A DNA stretch of 40,451 nucleotides from Clostridiales bacterium (GCA_012800525.1 JAAZJD010000008.1:1-40451), one strand, 5' to 3'; shown: positions 25,548 to 34,240, counted from the first letter of the stretch. The notes: generated by a model not told the origin, from the letters alone. Made by a program: numbers and translations.

Positions 25548-26054
25548 ATGTCAGAAGAAGCTAGTAGTCATTTTATAAAAGGTGTTTGGGTTCCGTTTAT
25601 AGATGAGCCAAACAAAGAATCATTTAACGATTTGTATGAAAAGGTTAAGTATAGATTTCCAACAAAAAGAGCTTTCATTAGAGAGTGCCTTCATTTAGGT
25701 GCAGAGCAAATATCGATAGCATATACTGAAAATCTAGAAGGTGGTTTTGCCTTTAAAGAAAATAAAAATACTCTTGAACAATTAAAGTCTTTAGATGAAA
25801 AAAATCAACAACTCTATAGATATCTTAGAACTCAAATCAAGCATGGCTTTGCAAATCAAAGTTTAATAATCACAATGCTCTCTTGCATCTACAACTTATC
25901 AATTTCCCTTGTAGAAGGAAAGCCTCTTCACTACACCAACATCAATGCAGGTCTTTACGATTTATTGCCAATGCGCTTTAATGACATCTACCAAGATCTC
26001 CTCAAGCAATATGGGTTCATCAACAATGTAGATACATATGATAAGAAAAAATAG
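25548..26054 (+). CDS. Unknown cytosolic protein
   Basis: 168 residues, no signal peptide or membrane helix. N-terminal part: YEKVKYRFPTKRAFIRECLH then LGAEQI, a segment reminiscent of the helix pair of a ribbon-helix-helix or relaxosome accessory protein, which is only a guess. The C-terminal half is predicted helical (LIITMLSCIYNLSISLVEG). AAAGGGGGT precedes the ATG. It is separated from the helicase operon by the structured RNA. Confidence 0.6.
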   Translation: MSEEASSHFIKGVWVPFIDEPNKESFNDLYEKVKYRFPTKRAFIRECLHLGAEQISIAYTENLEGGFAFKENKNTLEQLKSLDEKNQQLYRYLRTQIKHGFANQSLIITMLSCIYNLSISLVEGKPLHYTNINAGLYDLLPMRFNDIYQDLLKQYGFINNVDTYDKKK

Positions 26055-26068
26055 TGCCCTTTGTGTAA

Positions 26069-26097
26069 TTTAAAAATTCTTTAAATAATGCTACAAT
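26069..26097 (+). promoter_or_regulatory. Promoter of the structured RNA
   Basis: TACAAT (26092-26097) with a weak TTTAAA (26069-26074) 17 bases upstream. The expected start, about 26104, coincides with the first base of the closing stem of the RNA. Confidence 0.5.
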
Positions 26098-26103
26098 CAA
26101 CAT

Positions 26104-26250
26104 AAGAACCCAAGTCGGATACGAGAGGAATTTATCCTGTAACGGCCGCGCCGCGTGGGGAGCTGTTAGCTTTCTGCAAAGAGTGAGGGTTCTTTAAAGG
26201 ATACGGTGGACTTGACTCCAGGCCATGCAATGGCAACCGTGTCTTTTTTT
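26104..26250 (+). ncRNA. Structured small RNA of unrecognised class
   Basis: About 147 bases, far richer in GC than its surroundings. A first domain is closed by AAGAACCC (26104-26111) with GGGTTCTT (26187-26194). Inside are GGATA/TATCC (26117-26121, 26133-26137), AACGGC/GCTGTT (26141-26146, 26162-26167) around CGCGCCGCG, and CTTT/AAAG. A second domain is closed by GATACGGT (26200-26207) with ACCGTGTC (26236-26243), holds GGA/TCC and GCCAT/ATGGC arms, and is followed by seven Ts, a terminator. It has no open frame. I compared it by eye with T-box, SRP, tmRNA, 6S and common riboswitches and found no match. Confidence 0.7.
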
Positions 26251-26340
26251 GATATAAGAGCATTTTAATTTTGATATACAATTTTAATCATTGATTTGAA
26301 TATATGATAAAATTATATAATTTTTAGATTTGGATTTGTT

Positions 26341-26399
26341 TCTTTAGCATATTAACATTTTAAGGTATAATAATATTAGTTTATTGAGAATGCTAAAGA
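26341..26399 (+). promoter_or_regulatory. Helicase-operon promoter inside an inverted repeat
   Basis: TCTTTAGCAT (26341-26350) and ATGCTAAAGA (26390-26399) are perfect inverted repeats. Between them, TTTAGC (26343-26348) and TATAAT (26366-26371), spaced 17 bases, form a promoter. The right arm overlaps the ribosome site AAAGAGGTGAG. It may be an operator pair, or, in read-through RNA, a stem that hides the ribosome site. Confidence 0.6.
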
Positions 26400-26412
26400 G
26401 GTGAGAAAAGTT

Positions 26413-29400
26413 TTGTTTGGCAATGAAATTACATTTTATGACTTAGAAACACTAGTGGATGCTAATGTAAAGAAAGAAAAAAGCGTTCGCGATATTGGTG
26501 CATTTAGAGGAGGCAAGGAGTTTCATGATGATTCTCTTGAAAAGTTTGGGGACTTTATAAAAGGAAGCAAATTTCTTTGCGGTCATAATATTTTTCAACA
26601 TGATAACTATTATATAAAAAATATAACAGATAGGCTTAATATAAGTAGCTTTATTGATACTTTGTTGCTATCTCCATTACTAGATCCATATAAGCCATAT
26701 CACTATTTAATAAAGGATGATAATATTGTTGGCTCTAGAAACTTTAATGACCCTTTATCAGATTCTAAAGGTGCAGCAAAACTGCTTGAAGATTTCATTG
26801 ATAAATATAAAAATCTTAATAAAAACATGCAAAAAATTTTATATTTTCTTTTGCATGAACATATATATTTTAAAAGTTTCTTTGAATTTATAAATGTTCG
26901 ATTTTCTAAATTTGGTATTAATTTATCTAATCTAATAAAGCGTGAAGTGGGAGATAAAATATGTATTAATGCTCCAATCGATATGTTAATTGATAATAGG
27001 CCGATTGAACTTGCATATACACTTATGCTTTTTTCTCAATATGCAGAACAAAAGAAAAACATTGACTGGTTAAAAGTTAAAACTGAGCTAGATGATGGGT
27101 TTGTTTTTTTAGAAAAACCCAAAGATGGTGATGTACCATATGTTTTAAAAACTCCAGCATGGGTTTTAAGAAACTTTCCTAAAATAGAAGAAGTTGTTCA
27201 TATATTAAGAGGTGTTAGTTGCAAGGCATGTAAATATTGTAAAAACGAATTAGACGAGGTTAAATCTTTAAACAAATTTTTTGGATATGAAAATTTTAGA
27301 CAGTTTGATGGTAAAAACCTACAACATGAGGCGGTAAAGGCTGCTACAGAAGGAGAGTCTATTCTTGTCATTTTTCCTACTGCTGGCGGAAAATCTCTGA
27401 CATTTCAACTGCCAGCATTAATAGCTGGACATGCTGAAAATAGCTTAACAGTTGTTATTTCTCCTCTTCAATCTTTGATGAAAGACCAAATAGATGTTTT
27501 AGAAAAAGAACATAATATTTTTAGTGCAGTAACAATAAATGGATTGCAAGATGTTGTGGAAAGAAAAAATGCAATTGAAAGAATCGAAAAGGGAAGTGCA
27601 AACATTTTATATATTTCACCAGAAAAATTAAGAAGTCAAAGCACAGAGAATCTTTTGCTTAGAAGACATATTGCAAGATTTGTAATTGATGAAGCCCACT
27701 GTTTATCATCATGGGGACATGACTTTAGAGTAGATTACCAGCATATTGGAAAGTTTATAAAAACTCTGCAGGCTAAAAAAGGTGGCAAAAGAATCCCTGT
27801 TTCATGTTTTACTGCTACAGCAAAAGTGGAAGTAAGTGATGAGATTAAAAAATATTTTAAGAAAACTTTAAATCTTGAATTAAGAGAAATAAGTGCAGAT
27901 ACTCGAAGAAAAAATTTAAGTTATTTCCAAATTTCAGTAAAAGACAATGCAGACAAGTTTGATATCTTGTGTAATCTTTTAAAAGAGAAAAGATGTCCAA
28001 CGATCGTTTATGTAGCAAGGGTCCAAAGAGCAAACGATTTAGCCCAAAAGCTTTGTGGTAGAGATTTTAAGGCACGGGCATATAATGCAAAAATGGATTC
28101 CAAAGAAAAGGCAAAAAATCAAGATGATTTTAAAGAAGGCAACATAGATATAATTGTTGCAACTACCGCATTTGGTATGGGAGTTGATAAGAGTGATGTA
28201 GGAATGGTAGTTCACTATAATATATCAGATTCTTTAGAAAATTATGCTCAAGAATCAGGTAGAGCAGGAAGGGACCCTAAAATAACAGCTGATTGCTATA
28301 TCATATACAATGAAGATGATTTAAATGATCATTTTTCAATGTTAAATCATACTAAACTATCTTTAAAAGAAATTAAGGATATATGGAAAGCTGTTAAAAA
28401 TATAACAAAAGATAAACGAAGAAAATTTTCAATGTCTGCTATTGAAATAGCAAAAAGGGCAGGATGGGACTTGGAAGTAAATAAATCAGGCATTGAAACT
28501 AAAGTTACTACTGCAATTAATGCTTTAGAGCAAGGTGGTTTTTTGGAAAGAGGATATAATGCTCCTAGAATATTTGCCGACAGTATTTTGGTAAATAGTG
28601 TAATGGAAGCAAGAAAGAAACTTGAAAACTCTAAACTTTTTAAAGATGACGAAAGAAAAGATAAAGCAATGCAAATACTTGGTTCATTGCTTGGCTCTAA
28701 AAATATAAATCGCAAAAAAACTGATACAGCTGAATCTAGAGTAGACTATATTGCAGAAAATCGCGGTTTTGAAACACAAGAAGTTATGGATATTGTTACT
28801 GACTTAAGGACAGAAGAAATCCTTGGTGATTCTCAAGATTTAGTAATTGATTTTAGTAGTGAAGGATTAATTGGACAAAAGAGAGAAAAACTTAAGAGGC
28901 TTTATGAAATAGAGAAATGTTTTTTAAGTTATCTAAAAAAAGGTACAAATACATATGATTTAAGAGAAATCAATGAAGAAATCCAAAAAATCAATGAGAA
29001 AGCTTCAATCGTAGAATTACAAAAAGTAGTAGGATTTTTAAGTATTGCTGGTTATATCAAAACAGAAAGAGCAGGGAAAAGATATTCATTAAAAATTACC
29101 AGTGTAGAAGATGATAGTGAATATTTAATAAAACATCTAGATCGTAGATTAGATATATCAAATACTTTATTGAGTTACTTAAATGAATTAGACAGAACAA
29201 AGCCAACTGACAAAAGGTTTATTGAGGTGTCTACTAAAATGCTAGTGGACCATTATAACCATAATCTATTAGGTGATATCATCAATTCAAAAGAGGTAGA
29301 GGAAGCTTTGCTATATTTATCAAGAGTAGATATTTTAAGTATAGAAGGTGGCTTTTTAGTTTTATATAATGCAATGCAGATTGAAAGGATAGAATATGGT

Positions 29401-31380
29401 AGAGATTATTTAAAATCAGATTATGCAAAATTAGAGGAGTTCTATGAAAATAGAAAAAGACAAATTCATTTTGTTGGCGAGTATGCTGGATTAATGAAAG
29501 AAGACATGGTTAAAGCTAAAGAGTTCGAAAGAGATTATTTTACTTTAGAATCTAAAGAATTTGAGAAAAAATATTACAAAGGAAGACAAAAGGAACTAAA
29601 ATCGAGTATCACTCCTAAAAAATATGAAGAACTCTTTTCAGACTTGTCGGAAGAACAATTAGAAATAATAGAAGATAAAGATTCTCAATATATAGTTGTT
29701 GCTGCAGGACCTGGTAGTGGTAAAACTAGAATTTTAACAAGAAAACTAGCCTCACTTAGTCTTTTAGAAGATGTCAAAAGTGAACATTTGCTAATGCTTA
29801 CTTTTTCTAGAGCTGCGGTTAATGATTTTAAAGAAAAATTAACGGAATTATTAAAAGAGCAAGCAAAATATATACAAATAAAAACATTCCACTCTTATTG
29901 TTTTGATTTATTAGGAAGACCTGGAAATATTAATGATGACAAAATAATTGCAGAAGCAACAGAAAAAATACGTGCGGGCGAAGTTGATACATATACCTTA
30001 AATAAAAAGACACTGGTTATTGATGAAGCTCAAGATATGAATGAGGAACACTTCGGCTTAATAGAGGCATTAATTGAACAAAATGAAGATATGAGAGTTA
30101 TTGCGGTAGGGGATGATGATCAATGCATTTTCCAATTTAATGATGCCAATCCTCAATTGTTTGGCTCATTGTTATTAAAAGAAAAATCGCAAAAGTATGA
30201 ATTGGTGGATAATTATAGGAGCTATGCAAATCTAGTGAGTTTTTCAAATCAATTTATTGCAAGAGAGAAAAACAGATTAAAGAAAACAGCAATTAAGCCA
30301 GTAAATAAAGTAAATGGCAATATACAAGTTATAGAGGTAGAGTCTGATAATATTGAAGGAGCTGTGGCTGATGCAGTTTTATCGACCAATCTTTCTGGCA
30401 CTACTTGCATAGCAACTAGGACAAATCAAGAAGTTAATATGATAACATCATTGCTTGTTGATAGAGGAAGAGATGCATCAAGAGTTCAGTCAATGATGCA
30501 AACAAATATTTCCTGCTACAAATTAGTAGAAATTAGAGCTTTTCTAGATTACATTGTCAAACTTATGAAGGAAGAAACTCAAAATGAAATTTCTGAAGAT
30601 TTTTGGAATAATGCAAAACAACAAATAAGCAGAGTATATAAATCTAGTAAAAACTTGGATATACTTGAAAACTTTTTTAAAGGTTTTGAAAAGAATTTTC
30701 CAAATGAAAAGTATAAAGATGATCTGCTAGAATTTGCTAGAGAAGTTAGTATTGAAGATCTTAGCGATATTGATGAAAATAAAATTTTCGTATCAACAAT
30801 ACATAAAATAAAAGGCAGAGAATTTGATAATATGTTTATTATGTTGGGCGAAAGTTTTCCTGAAAGGTTATCAGCTGAAGATAACAAACTTATATATGTT
30901 GCACTTACAAGAGCCAAGAAAAATATGTGTATACTTTGCAAGAGAAACCCCTTTATATATATCAATGTAGACAATCTAAAAAGGTACAAAAACAATAAAA
31001 ATTATGAGTTGCCTCGAGAAATTACCTTAAGATTTACATACTCTGATGTACATTTAGGCTATTTTGATTACGAACCAACCCAACGCAAAATAAACAAATT
31101 AAAAAGTGGGGATAAATTATATTGTGATGTAGATGGTGAAAAACTCTTTTATAGAGAAAACTCAAATAAAAATGATTGCATTTATCTTTCCAGTGCTAAG
31201 CAAAAGGAAGTCAAAGAATTAATGGAAAAAGGTTATGTTATGCATCAAGCCTCAATTAAAGATATTGTTTACTGGATTAAAGACAAAGATTTAGCAACAG
31301 CAAAAGAAATAAAAGTAATTTTGCCAGAATTGACTCTAAAGTTAAAAGATAAAGTCGAATCATCTACTCAATTAACTTGA
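26413..31380 (+). CDS. Exonuclease-RecQ-UvrD helicase fusion protein
   Basis: 1655 residues from TTG at 26413, preferred to GTG at 26401 because GAGGTGA lies at the right distance. Residues 1-150: DnaQ-like 3'-5' exonuclease region (YDLET with Asp10/Glu12; GHNIFQHD with Asn59, Asp64). About 270-276: a CxxCxxC metal-binding motif. About 290-640: RecQ-like helicase, Walker A FPTAGGKS (Lys327), DEAH box at 426-429, AFGMGVDKSD and QESGRAGRDP. About 650-1070: winged-helix and linker region. About 1080-1520: UvrD-like helicase, AAGPGSGKTR (Lys1104), IDEAQD (1203-1208), DNYRSY, STIHKIKGREFD and VALTRAKK. A helicase with two motors should process DNA; the exonuclease activity is inferred from motifs. 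Followed by MazG-like and HNH genes. Confidence 0.9.
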   Translation: MFGNEITFYDLETLVDANVKKEKSVRDIGAFRGGKEFHDDSLEKFGDFIKGSKFLCGHNIFQHDNYYIKNITDRLNISSFIDTLLLSPLLDPYKPYHYLIKDDNIVGSRNFNDPLSDSKGAAKLLEDFIDKYKNLNKNMQKILYFLLHEHIYFKSFFEFINVRFSKFGINLSNLIKREVGDKICINAPIDMLIDNRPIELAYTLMLFSQYAEQKKNIDWLKVKTELDDGFVFLEKPKDGDVPYVLKTPAWVLRNFPKIEEVVHILRGVSCKACKYCKNELDEVKSLNKFFGYENFRQFDGKNLQHEAVKAATEGESILVIFPTAGGKSLTFQLPALIAGHAENSLTVVISPLQSLMKDQIDVLEKEHNIFSAVTINGLQDVVERKNAIERIEKGSANILYISPEKLRSQSTENLLLRRHIARFVIDEAHCLSSWGHDFRVDYQHIGKFIKTLQAKKGGKRIPVSCFTATAKVEVSDEIKKYFKKTLNLELREISADTRRKNLSYFQISVKDNADKFDILCNLLKEKRCPTIVYVARVQRANDLAQKLCGRDFKARAYNAKMDSKEKAKNQDDFKEGNIDIIVATTAFGMGVDKSDVGMVVHYNISDSLENYAQESGRAGRDPKITADCYIIYNEDDLNDHFSMLNHTKLSLKEIKDIWKAVKNITKDKRRKFSMSAIEIAKRAGWDLEVNKSGIETKVTTAINALEQGGFLERGYNAPRIFADSILVNSVMEARKKLENSKLFKDDERKDKAMQILGSLLGSKNINRKKTDTAESRVDYIAENRGFETQEVMDIVTDLRTEEILGDSQDLVIDFSSEGLIGQKREKLKRLYEIEKCFLSYLKKGTNTYDLREINEEIQKINEKASIVELQKVVGFLSIAGYIKTERAGKRYSLKITSVEDDSEYLIKHLDRRLDISNTLLSYLNELDRTKPTDKRFIEVSTKMLVDHYNHNLLGDIINSKEVEEALLYLSRVDILSIEGGFLVLYNAMQIERIEYGRDYLKSDYAKLEEFYENRKRQIHFVGEYAGLMKEDMVKAKEFERDYFTLESKEFEKKYYKGRQKELKSSITPKKYEELFSDLSEEQLEIIEDKDSQYIVVAAGPGSGKTRILTRKLASLSLLEDVKSEHLLMLTFSRAAVNDFKEKLTELLKEQAKYIQIKTFHSYCFDLLGRPGNINDDKIIAEATEKIRAGEVDTYTLNKKTLVIDEAQDMNEEHFGLIEALIEQNEDMRVIAVGDDDQCIFQFNDANPQLFGSLLLKEKSQKYELVDNYRSYANLVSFSNQFIAREKNRLKKTAIKPVNKVNGNIQVIEVESDNIEGAVADAVLSTNLSGTTCIATRTNQEVNMITSLLVDRGRDASRVQSMMQTNISCYKLVEIRAFLDYIVKLMKEETQNEISEDFWNNAKQQISRVYKSSKNLDILENFFKGFEKNFPNEKYKDDLLEFAREVSIEDLSDIDENKIFVSTIHKIKGREFDNMFIMLGESFPERLSAEDNKLIYVALTRAKKNMCILCKRNPFIYINVDNLKRYKNNKNYELPREITLRFTYSDVHLGYFDYEPTQRKINKLKSGDKLYCDVDGEKLFYRENSNKNDCIYLSSAKQKEVKELMEKGYVMHQASIKDIVYWIKDKDLATAKEIKVILPELTLKLKDKVESSTQLT

Positions 31381-31440
31381 TGTTTTATAGAACCCACTTT
31401 ATTGATATAATGTAAAAAATAAACAAATTGAAGTAGCAAT

Positions 31441-31770
31441 ATGAAAACAATAAAATATAATAAATTAATCCGTGATAAAATACCACAAATAATAGAAGCA
31501 TCTGGCAAGAAATGTAAAACTCGCATTTTAGATGAAGTTGAATATAAAGAACATCTTAAACTAAAACTTCAAGAGGAACTAAATGAGTATTTAGAAAGCG
31601 ATAATGTTGAAGAACTTGCTGACTTATATGAAGTGTTAAAATCAATTCTCGATTTGGAAAATATTTCACTTGAGGAGTTTAATAAAATAGTGGATTCTAA
31701 AAGCGATAAACGTGGTGGCTTTAAAAAAAGACTCCTGTTAATAGAAGTTTCAGAAGAAGATAAGGAATAA
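31441..31770 (+). CDS. MazG/HisE-like nucleotide pyrophosphohydrolase
   Basis: 109 residues, all-alpha NTP pyrophosphatase type. The N-terminal signature YNKLIRDKIPQII is characteristic of the phosphoribosyl-ATP pyrophosphohydrolase-like family. Metal ligands lie in LQEELNEYLE and VEELADLYEVLK (the EExxE...ExxD pattern). The C-terminal SKSDKRGGFKKRLLLIEV is also typical. Such enzymes hydrolyse nucleotide triphosphates to monophosphate and pyrophosphate; substrate unknown. It starts 60 bases after the helicase stop; a TATAAT in the gap may give extra transcription. The ribosome site is weak. Confidence 0.85.
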   Translation: MKTIKYNKLIRDKIPQIIEASGKKCKTRILDEVEYKEHLKLKLQEELNEYLESDNVEELADLYEVLKSILDLENISLEEFNKIVDSKSDKRGGFKKRLLLIEVSEEDKE

Positions 31771-31797
31771 AATATTGTAAAATTTGTAGGTATAAAA

Positions 31798-32835
31798 ATG
31801 AGTATACCAGGTTATTTGTTAAAAGAAGGTCCAGTAAAACCATATGCTTCAGAAGAGGAAATGTGGGAAAATCTTAGTGCTTTTTTTATTGGTAGAGCTA
31901 AGTTTGATACTACATATAAATTTGCACTTTTAAAAAGCATATTGGATAATTTGTTTAATGTTGAAAAAGATTTAACTTTAAGTTTCGACTCCATATTTGC
32001 AAAGTTTAGTGAACTATATTGGAGTTTAGTAGCAAAGTATGAGCTAAATCAAAAAGCAGCAAATGTTCGAAATGCAAGAAGTAAAGTAGAGCAAATAATA
32101 GATAAATATCTAATAGAATATGACATAGACAGGGATACCCCATTTGATTCTTTGTCCTCTAGTATCCAGCTTAAATTAGTAAAAGAAATTGGGAAAGAAT
32201 GTAGGCACAATGTGTTTGGTGCTTTTTACGGAGATACTGATGGATTTATATATGGTTTTAGCAAAAAAGAAGAAAAAATATATTTAAGCAAAGCTTCTTA
32301 CGCATTTCTTTGTAAGCATAAAACTGTTATAGAAAAAAGCAATTATTTTGAGTGGGTTAAATTTTTAGAAAAAGTTAATCCCATGGAGAGCTCGTATCAA
32401 TTAGCTAAAAAATTAGATGATTCAACAAAGCGAGAAAATCTTGGATTTTATCGAGACTATTTACTAAAAGAGTTTCATATTAAAAATTGTTTTTATTGCT
32501 CTAAAACCTTAGCACGTAAAATTGAAGTAGATCATTTTATTCCTTGGTCATTTGTAAAAGATGATAAATCATGGAATTTAGTTTTAGCATGTAAAGATTG
32601 CAATAGTTCAAAAAGCGACACTTTGGCTCATAATAAGTTTATACCTATCATACAAAAACGAAATTGTGAGCTTTTAGATATGTCAAAAAAGGAAATAATT
32701 ACTAGTTCAAGCAAAGTTAAAAGAGAGAAAGATTTTATCATCAAAGATTTTCAAAATTATGATAATGAAAAAATAAATAGAGTATACAATACAGCAGTTT
32801 CAAATGGTTTTAAGGCTGGTTGGTTACCTAGATAA
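31798..32835 (+). CDS. HNH endonuclease
   Basis: 345 residues. The C-terminal third carries an HNH nuclease: zinc pair CFYC (Cys231, Cys234), catalytic VDHFIPWSF (Asp245-His246), WNLVLACKDCN and the second zinc pair CKDC. The N-terminal 220 residues have no familiar domain but are mixed helical (ISWSLVAKYE-like charged segments) and may recognise DNA or partner proteins. It starts 27 bases after the pyrophosphohydrolase, presumably in one operon with the helicase. Its last 12 bases overlap the convergent fic gene. Confidence 0.85.
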   Translation: MSIPGYLLKEGPVKPYASEEEMWENLSAFFIGRAKFDTTYKFALLKSILDNLFNVEKDLTLSFDSIFAKFSELYWSLVAKYELNQKAANVRNARSKVEQIIDKYLIEYDIDRDTPFDSLSSSIQLKLVKEIGKECRHNVFGAFYGDTDGFIYGFSKKEEKIYLSKASYAFLCKHKTVIEKSNYFEWVKFLEKVNPMESSYQLAKKLDDSTKRENLGFYRDYLLKEFHIKNCFYCSKTLARKIEVDHFIPWSFVKDDKSWNLVLACKDCNSSKSDTLAHNKFIPIIQKRNCELLDMSKKEIITSSSKVKREKDFIIKDFQNYDNEKINRVYNTAVSNGFKAGWLPR

Positions 32836-33720
32836 AACACTATCTTTCTCATACGGAATTTTGAATTGATCAAGTAGGGCGATTACTCTTGCTTGACCGC
32901 TTTTATAGGAATCGCGGAGGTATGGGCTAACACCTGATTCATCAAAGCCATTATAATAAAATAGTTTAATATCATTTTCAATGATACAAGGGATAAAGTT
33001 GTTTTTTAAAGATTCTTTAAACATTATTAATCTACCAACACGACCGTTACCATCTTGGAAGGGATGGATGCGCTCAAATCTACTGTGAAATTCTAAGATG
33101 TCATAAAATGGGGTTTCTGGCTCTTCATTATATTTTTTAAGGAGAGCTTTCATTTTTTGAGGAACTGCTTCTGGTAAAGCTAATTTGGTGTGATAAATGG
33201 GTTTATGAGGTAGTTTTTTATATTCTCCAGCTGTAGTGTCTGTGGTTCCGTTTTTGAGGGTGAAATGTAGCTTTTTTATAAACGTTTCATTTAGCTTTTT
33301 TGACACATTTTCTAACATTAAATCAAAGCACTTGAAGTGATTTATAGTTTCAATAATATCATCAGTGTTATAAGATTTTTTTGTAGGATTAAAAGTATTT
33401 GTTTTGTAAATTTCTTCAACCTCTTTGCGTGTTAATTTGTTATCTGCCATTGCGTTTGATTCAAAAGCAAAGTCAATTTGAATGGCTTCATAGATGCCAC
33501 CGCTTGTTTTGTTTTTCATTTCATCAAGTAGGGTGTTAAGTAAGACCATTGGCTTTTTTGCAGCATTTATTCTTTCTGGTTTTTTAGCATTGTCTGGAAT
33601 AAGCCACATCTTACCTGTAAGAAAAGCGCCTTCAATGCGCTCATTTGCACAATAATTTCTAACACTTCTTGGAGATATCCCCCATTTTTTTGCAATTTGT
33701 TCTACTGATATATACCACAT
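32824..33720 (-). CDS. Fic-domain AMP transferase with N-terminal helix-turn-helix
   Basis: 298 residues. Residues 1-42 form a helix-turn-helix with a wing (VEQIAKKWGISPRSVRNYCA; FLTGKMWLIP). The Fic motif HPFQDGNGRVGR (219-230) is complete, so AMP transfer from ATP to a hydroxyl side chain is expected. The N-terminal inhibitory motif, usually SxxxE(G/N)N, reads SNAMADN (88-94): the inhibitory Glu is Ala92. AAAGGAG precedes the ATG. The gene converges on and overlaps the HNH gene. The target is unknown; autoregulation through the helix-turn-helix is suggested by the palindrome upstream. Confidence 0.88.
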   Translation of the reverse strand: MWYISVEQIAKKWGISPRSVRNYCANERIEGAFLTGKMWLIPDNAKKPERINAAKKPMVLLNTLLDEMKNKTSGGIYEAIQIDFAFESNAMADNKLTRKEVEEIYKTNTFNPTKKSYNTDDIIETINHFKCFDLMLENVSKKLNETFIKKLHFTLKNGTTDTTAGEYKKLPHKPIYHTKLALPEAVPQKMKALLKKYNEEPETPFYDILEFHSRFERIHPFQDGNGRVGRLIMFKESLKNNFIPCIIENDIKLFYYNGFDESGVSPYLRDSYKSGQARVIALLDQFKIPYEKDSVLSR

Positions 33721-33752
33721 AAGCTTAAACTCCTTTTGTTTGTGATATTAAT

Positions 33753-33816
33753 ATTGTAAAACATTATCGGCAAAAAGTAAAGACAAAAAATATATTTTTA
33801 AAATTTCTTGCCGATA
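33753..33816 (-). promoter_or_regulatory. fic promoter and putative operator
   Basis: On the complement, TTTACT (33776-33781) and TACAAT (33753-33758) are spaced 17 bases apart. A perfect 9-bp inverted repeat, TATCGGCAA (33765-33773) and TTGCCGATA (33808-33816) on the plus strand, places one half-site in the promoter spacer and one upstream. Confidence 0.55.
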
Positions 33817-34240
33817 GGTAGAAAAAGTTAGGAGTGGTTTGTGAAAGTCGTATTATAAATAAGCAGCTAACAAGAGTTGGTGTGAAAGTCATATTGTAAA
33901 TAAGCAAGTTTGCTAATAGATAATAAGATTTGGGGTAAAAGCCGTATTATAAATAAGTAAGTTTGCCAATAGGTAGCAAGAGTTGGATGAAAGTGATATT
34001 GCAAATACGCATGTCGATAGGTGGGAAGAGCCATAGGTGGATGTCGTATTATAAATAAGCAGGTAGCAAGAGTTGGTGTGAATGTCATGTTGTAAATAAG
34101 TAAGTTTGCCAATAGGTAAAAAGAGCTAGGAGTGAATGTCGTATTGTAAATAAGTAAGTTTGCCGATAGATAATAAGATTTGGATGAAAGTCATATTGTA
34201 AGTAAGTTTGTCGATAGATAAGAAAGATTTGATGTGAGGG
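33808..34240. repeat. Array of eight 41- to 54-bp units containing fic half-sites
   Basis: GTCGTATTATAAATAAG or close variants start at 33847, 33888, 33941, 33993, 34043, 34084, 34138 and 34190, steps of 41 or 50-54 bases. Long units add GTAAGTTTGCCAATAGG; short units lack it. GCCGATAG or a one-base variant occurs seven times, matching the half-site upstream of fic. Copies are diverged, so the array is old. No open frame of interest. Confidence 0.85.

Noticed and set aside
26104-26250. T-box, SRP RNA, tmRNA or 6S RNA
   Set aside because: The T-box sequence, the SRP tetraloop, the tRNA-like ends of tmRNA and the long 6S open stem are all absent.
28347-28715. Antisense open frames across the helicase, beta-propeller and lipoprotein genes
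   Set aside because: They lie wholly inside long genes with strong domain evidence, lack ribosome sites and have hydrophobic composition typical of reverse reading.
33867-34112. Minus-strand frame through the fic-side repeat array
   Set aside because: Its apparent repeated peptide only mirrors the DNA repeat; units change length and frame and no ribosome site is present.
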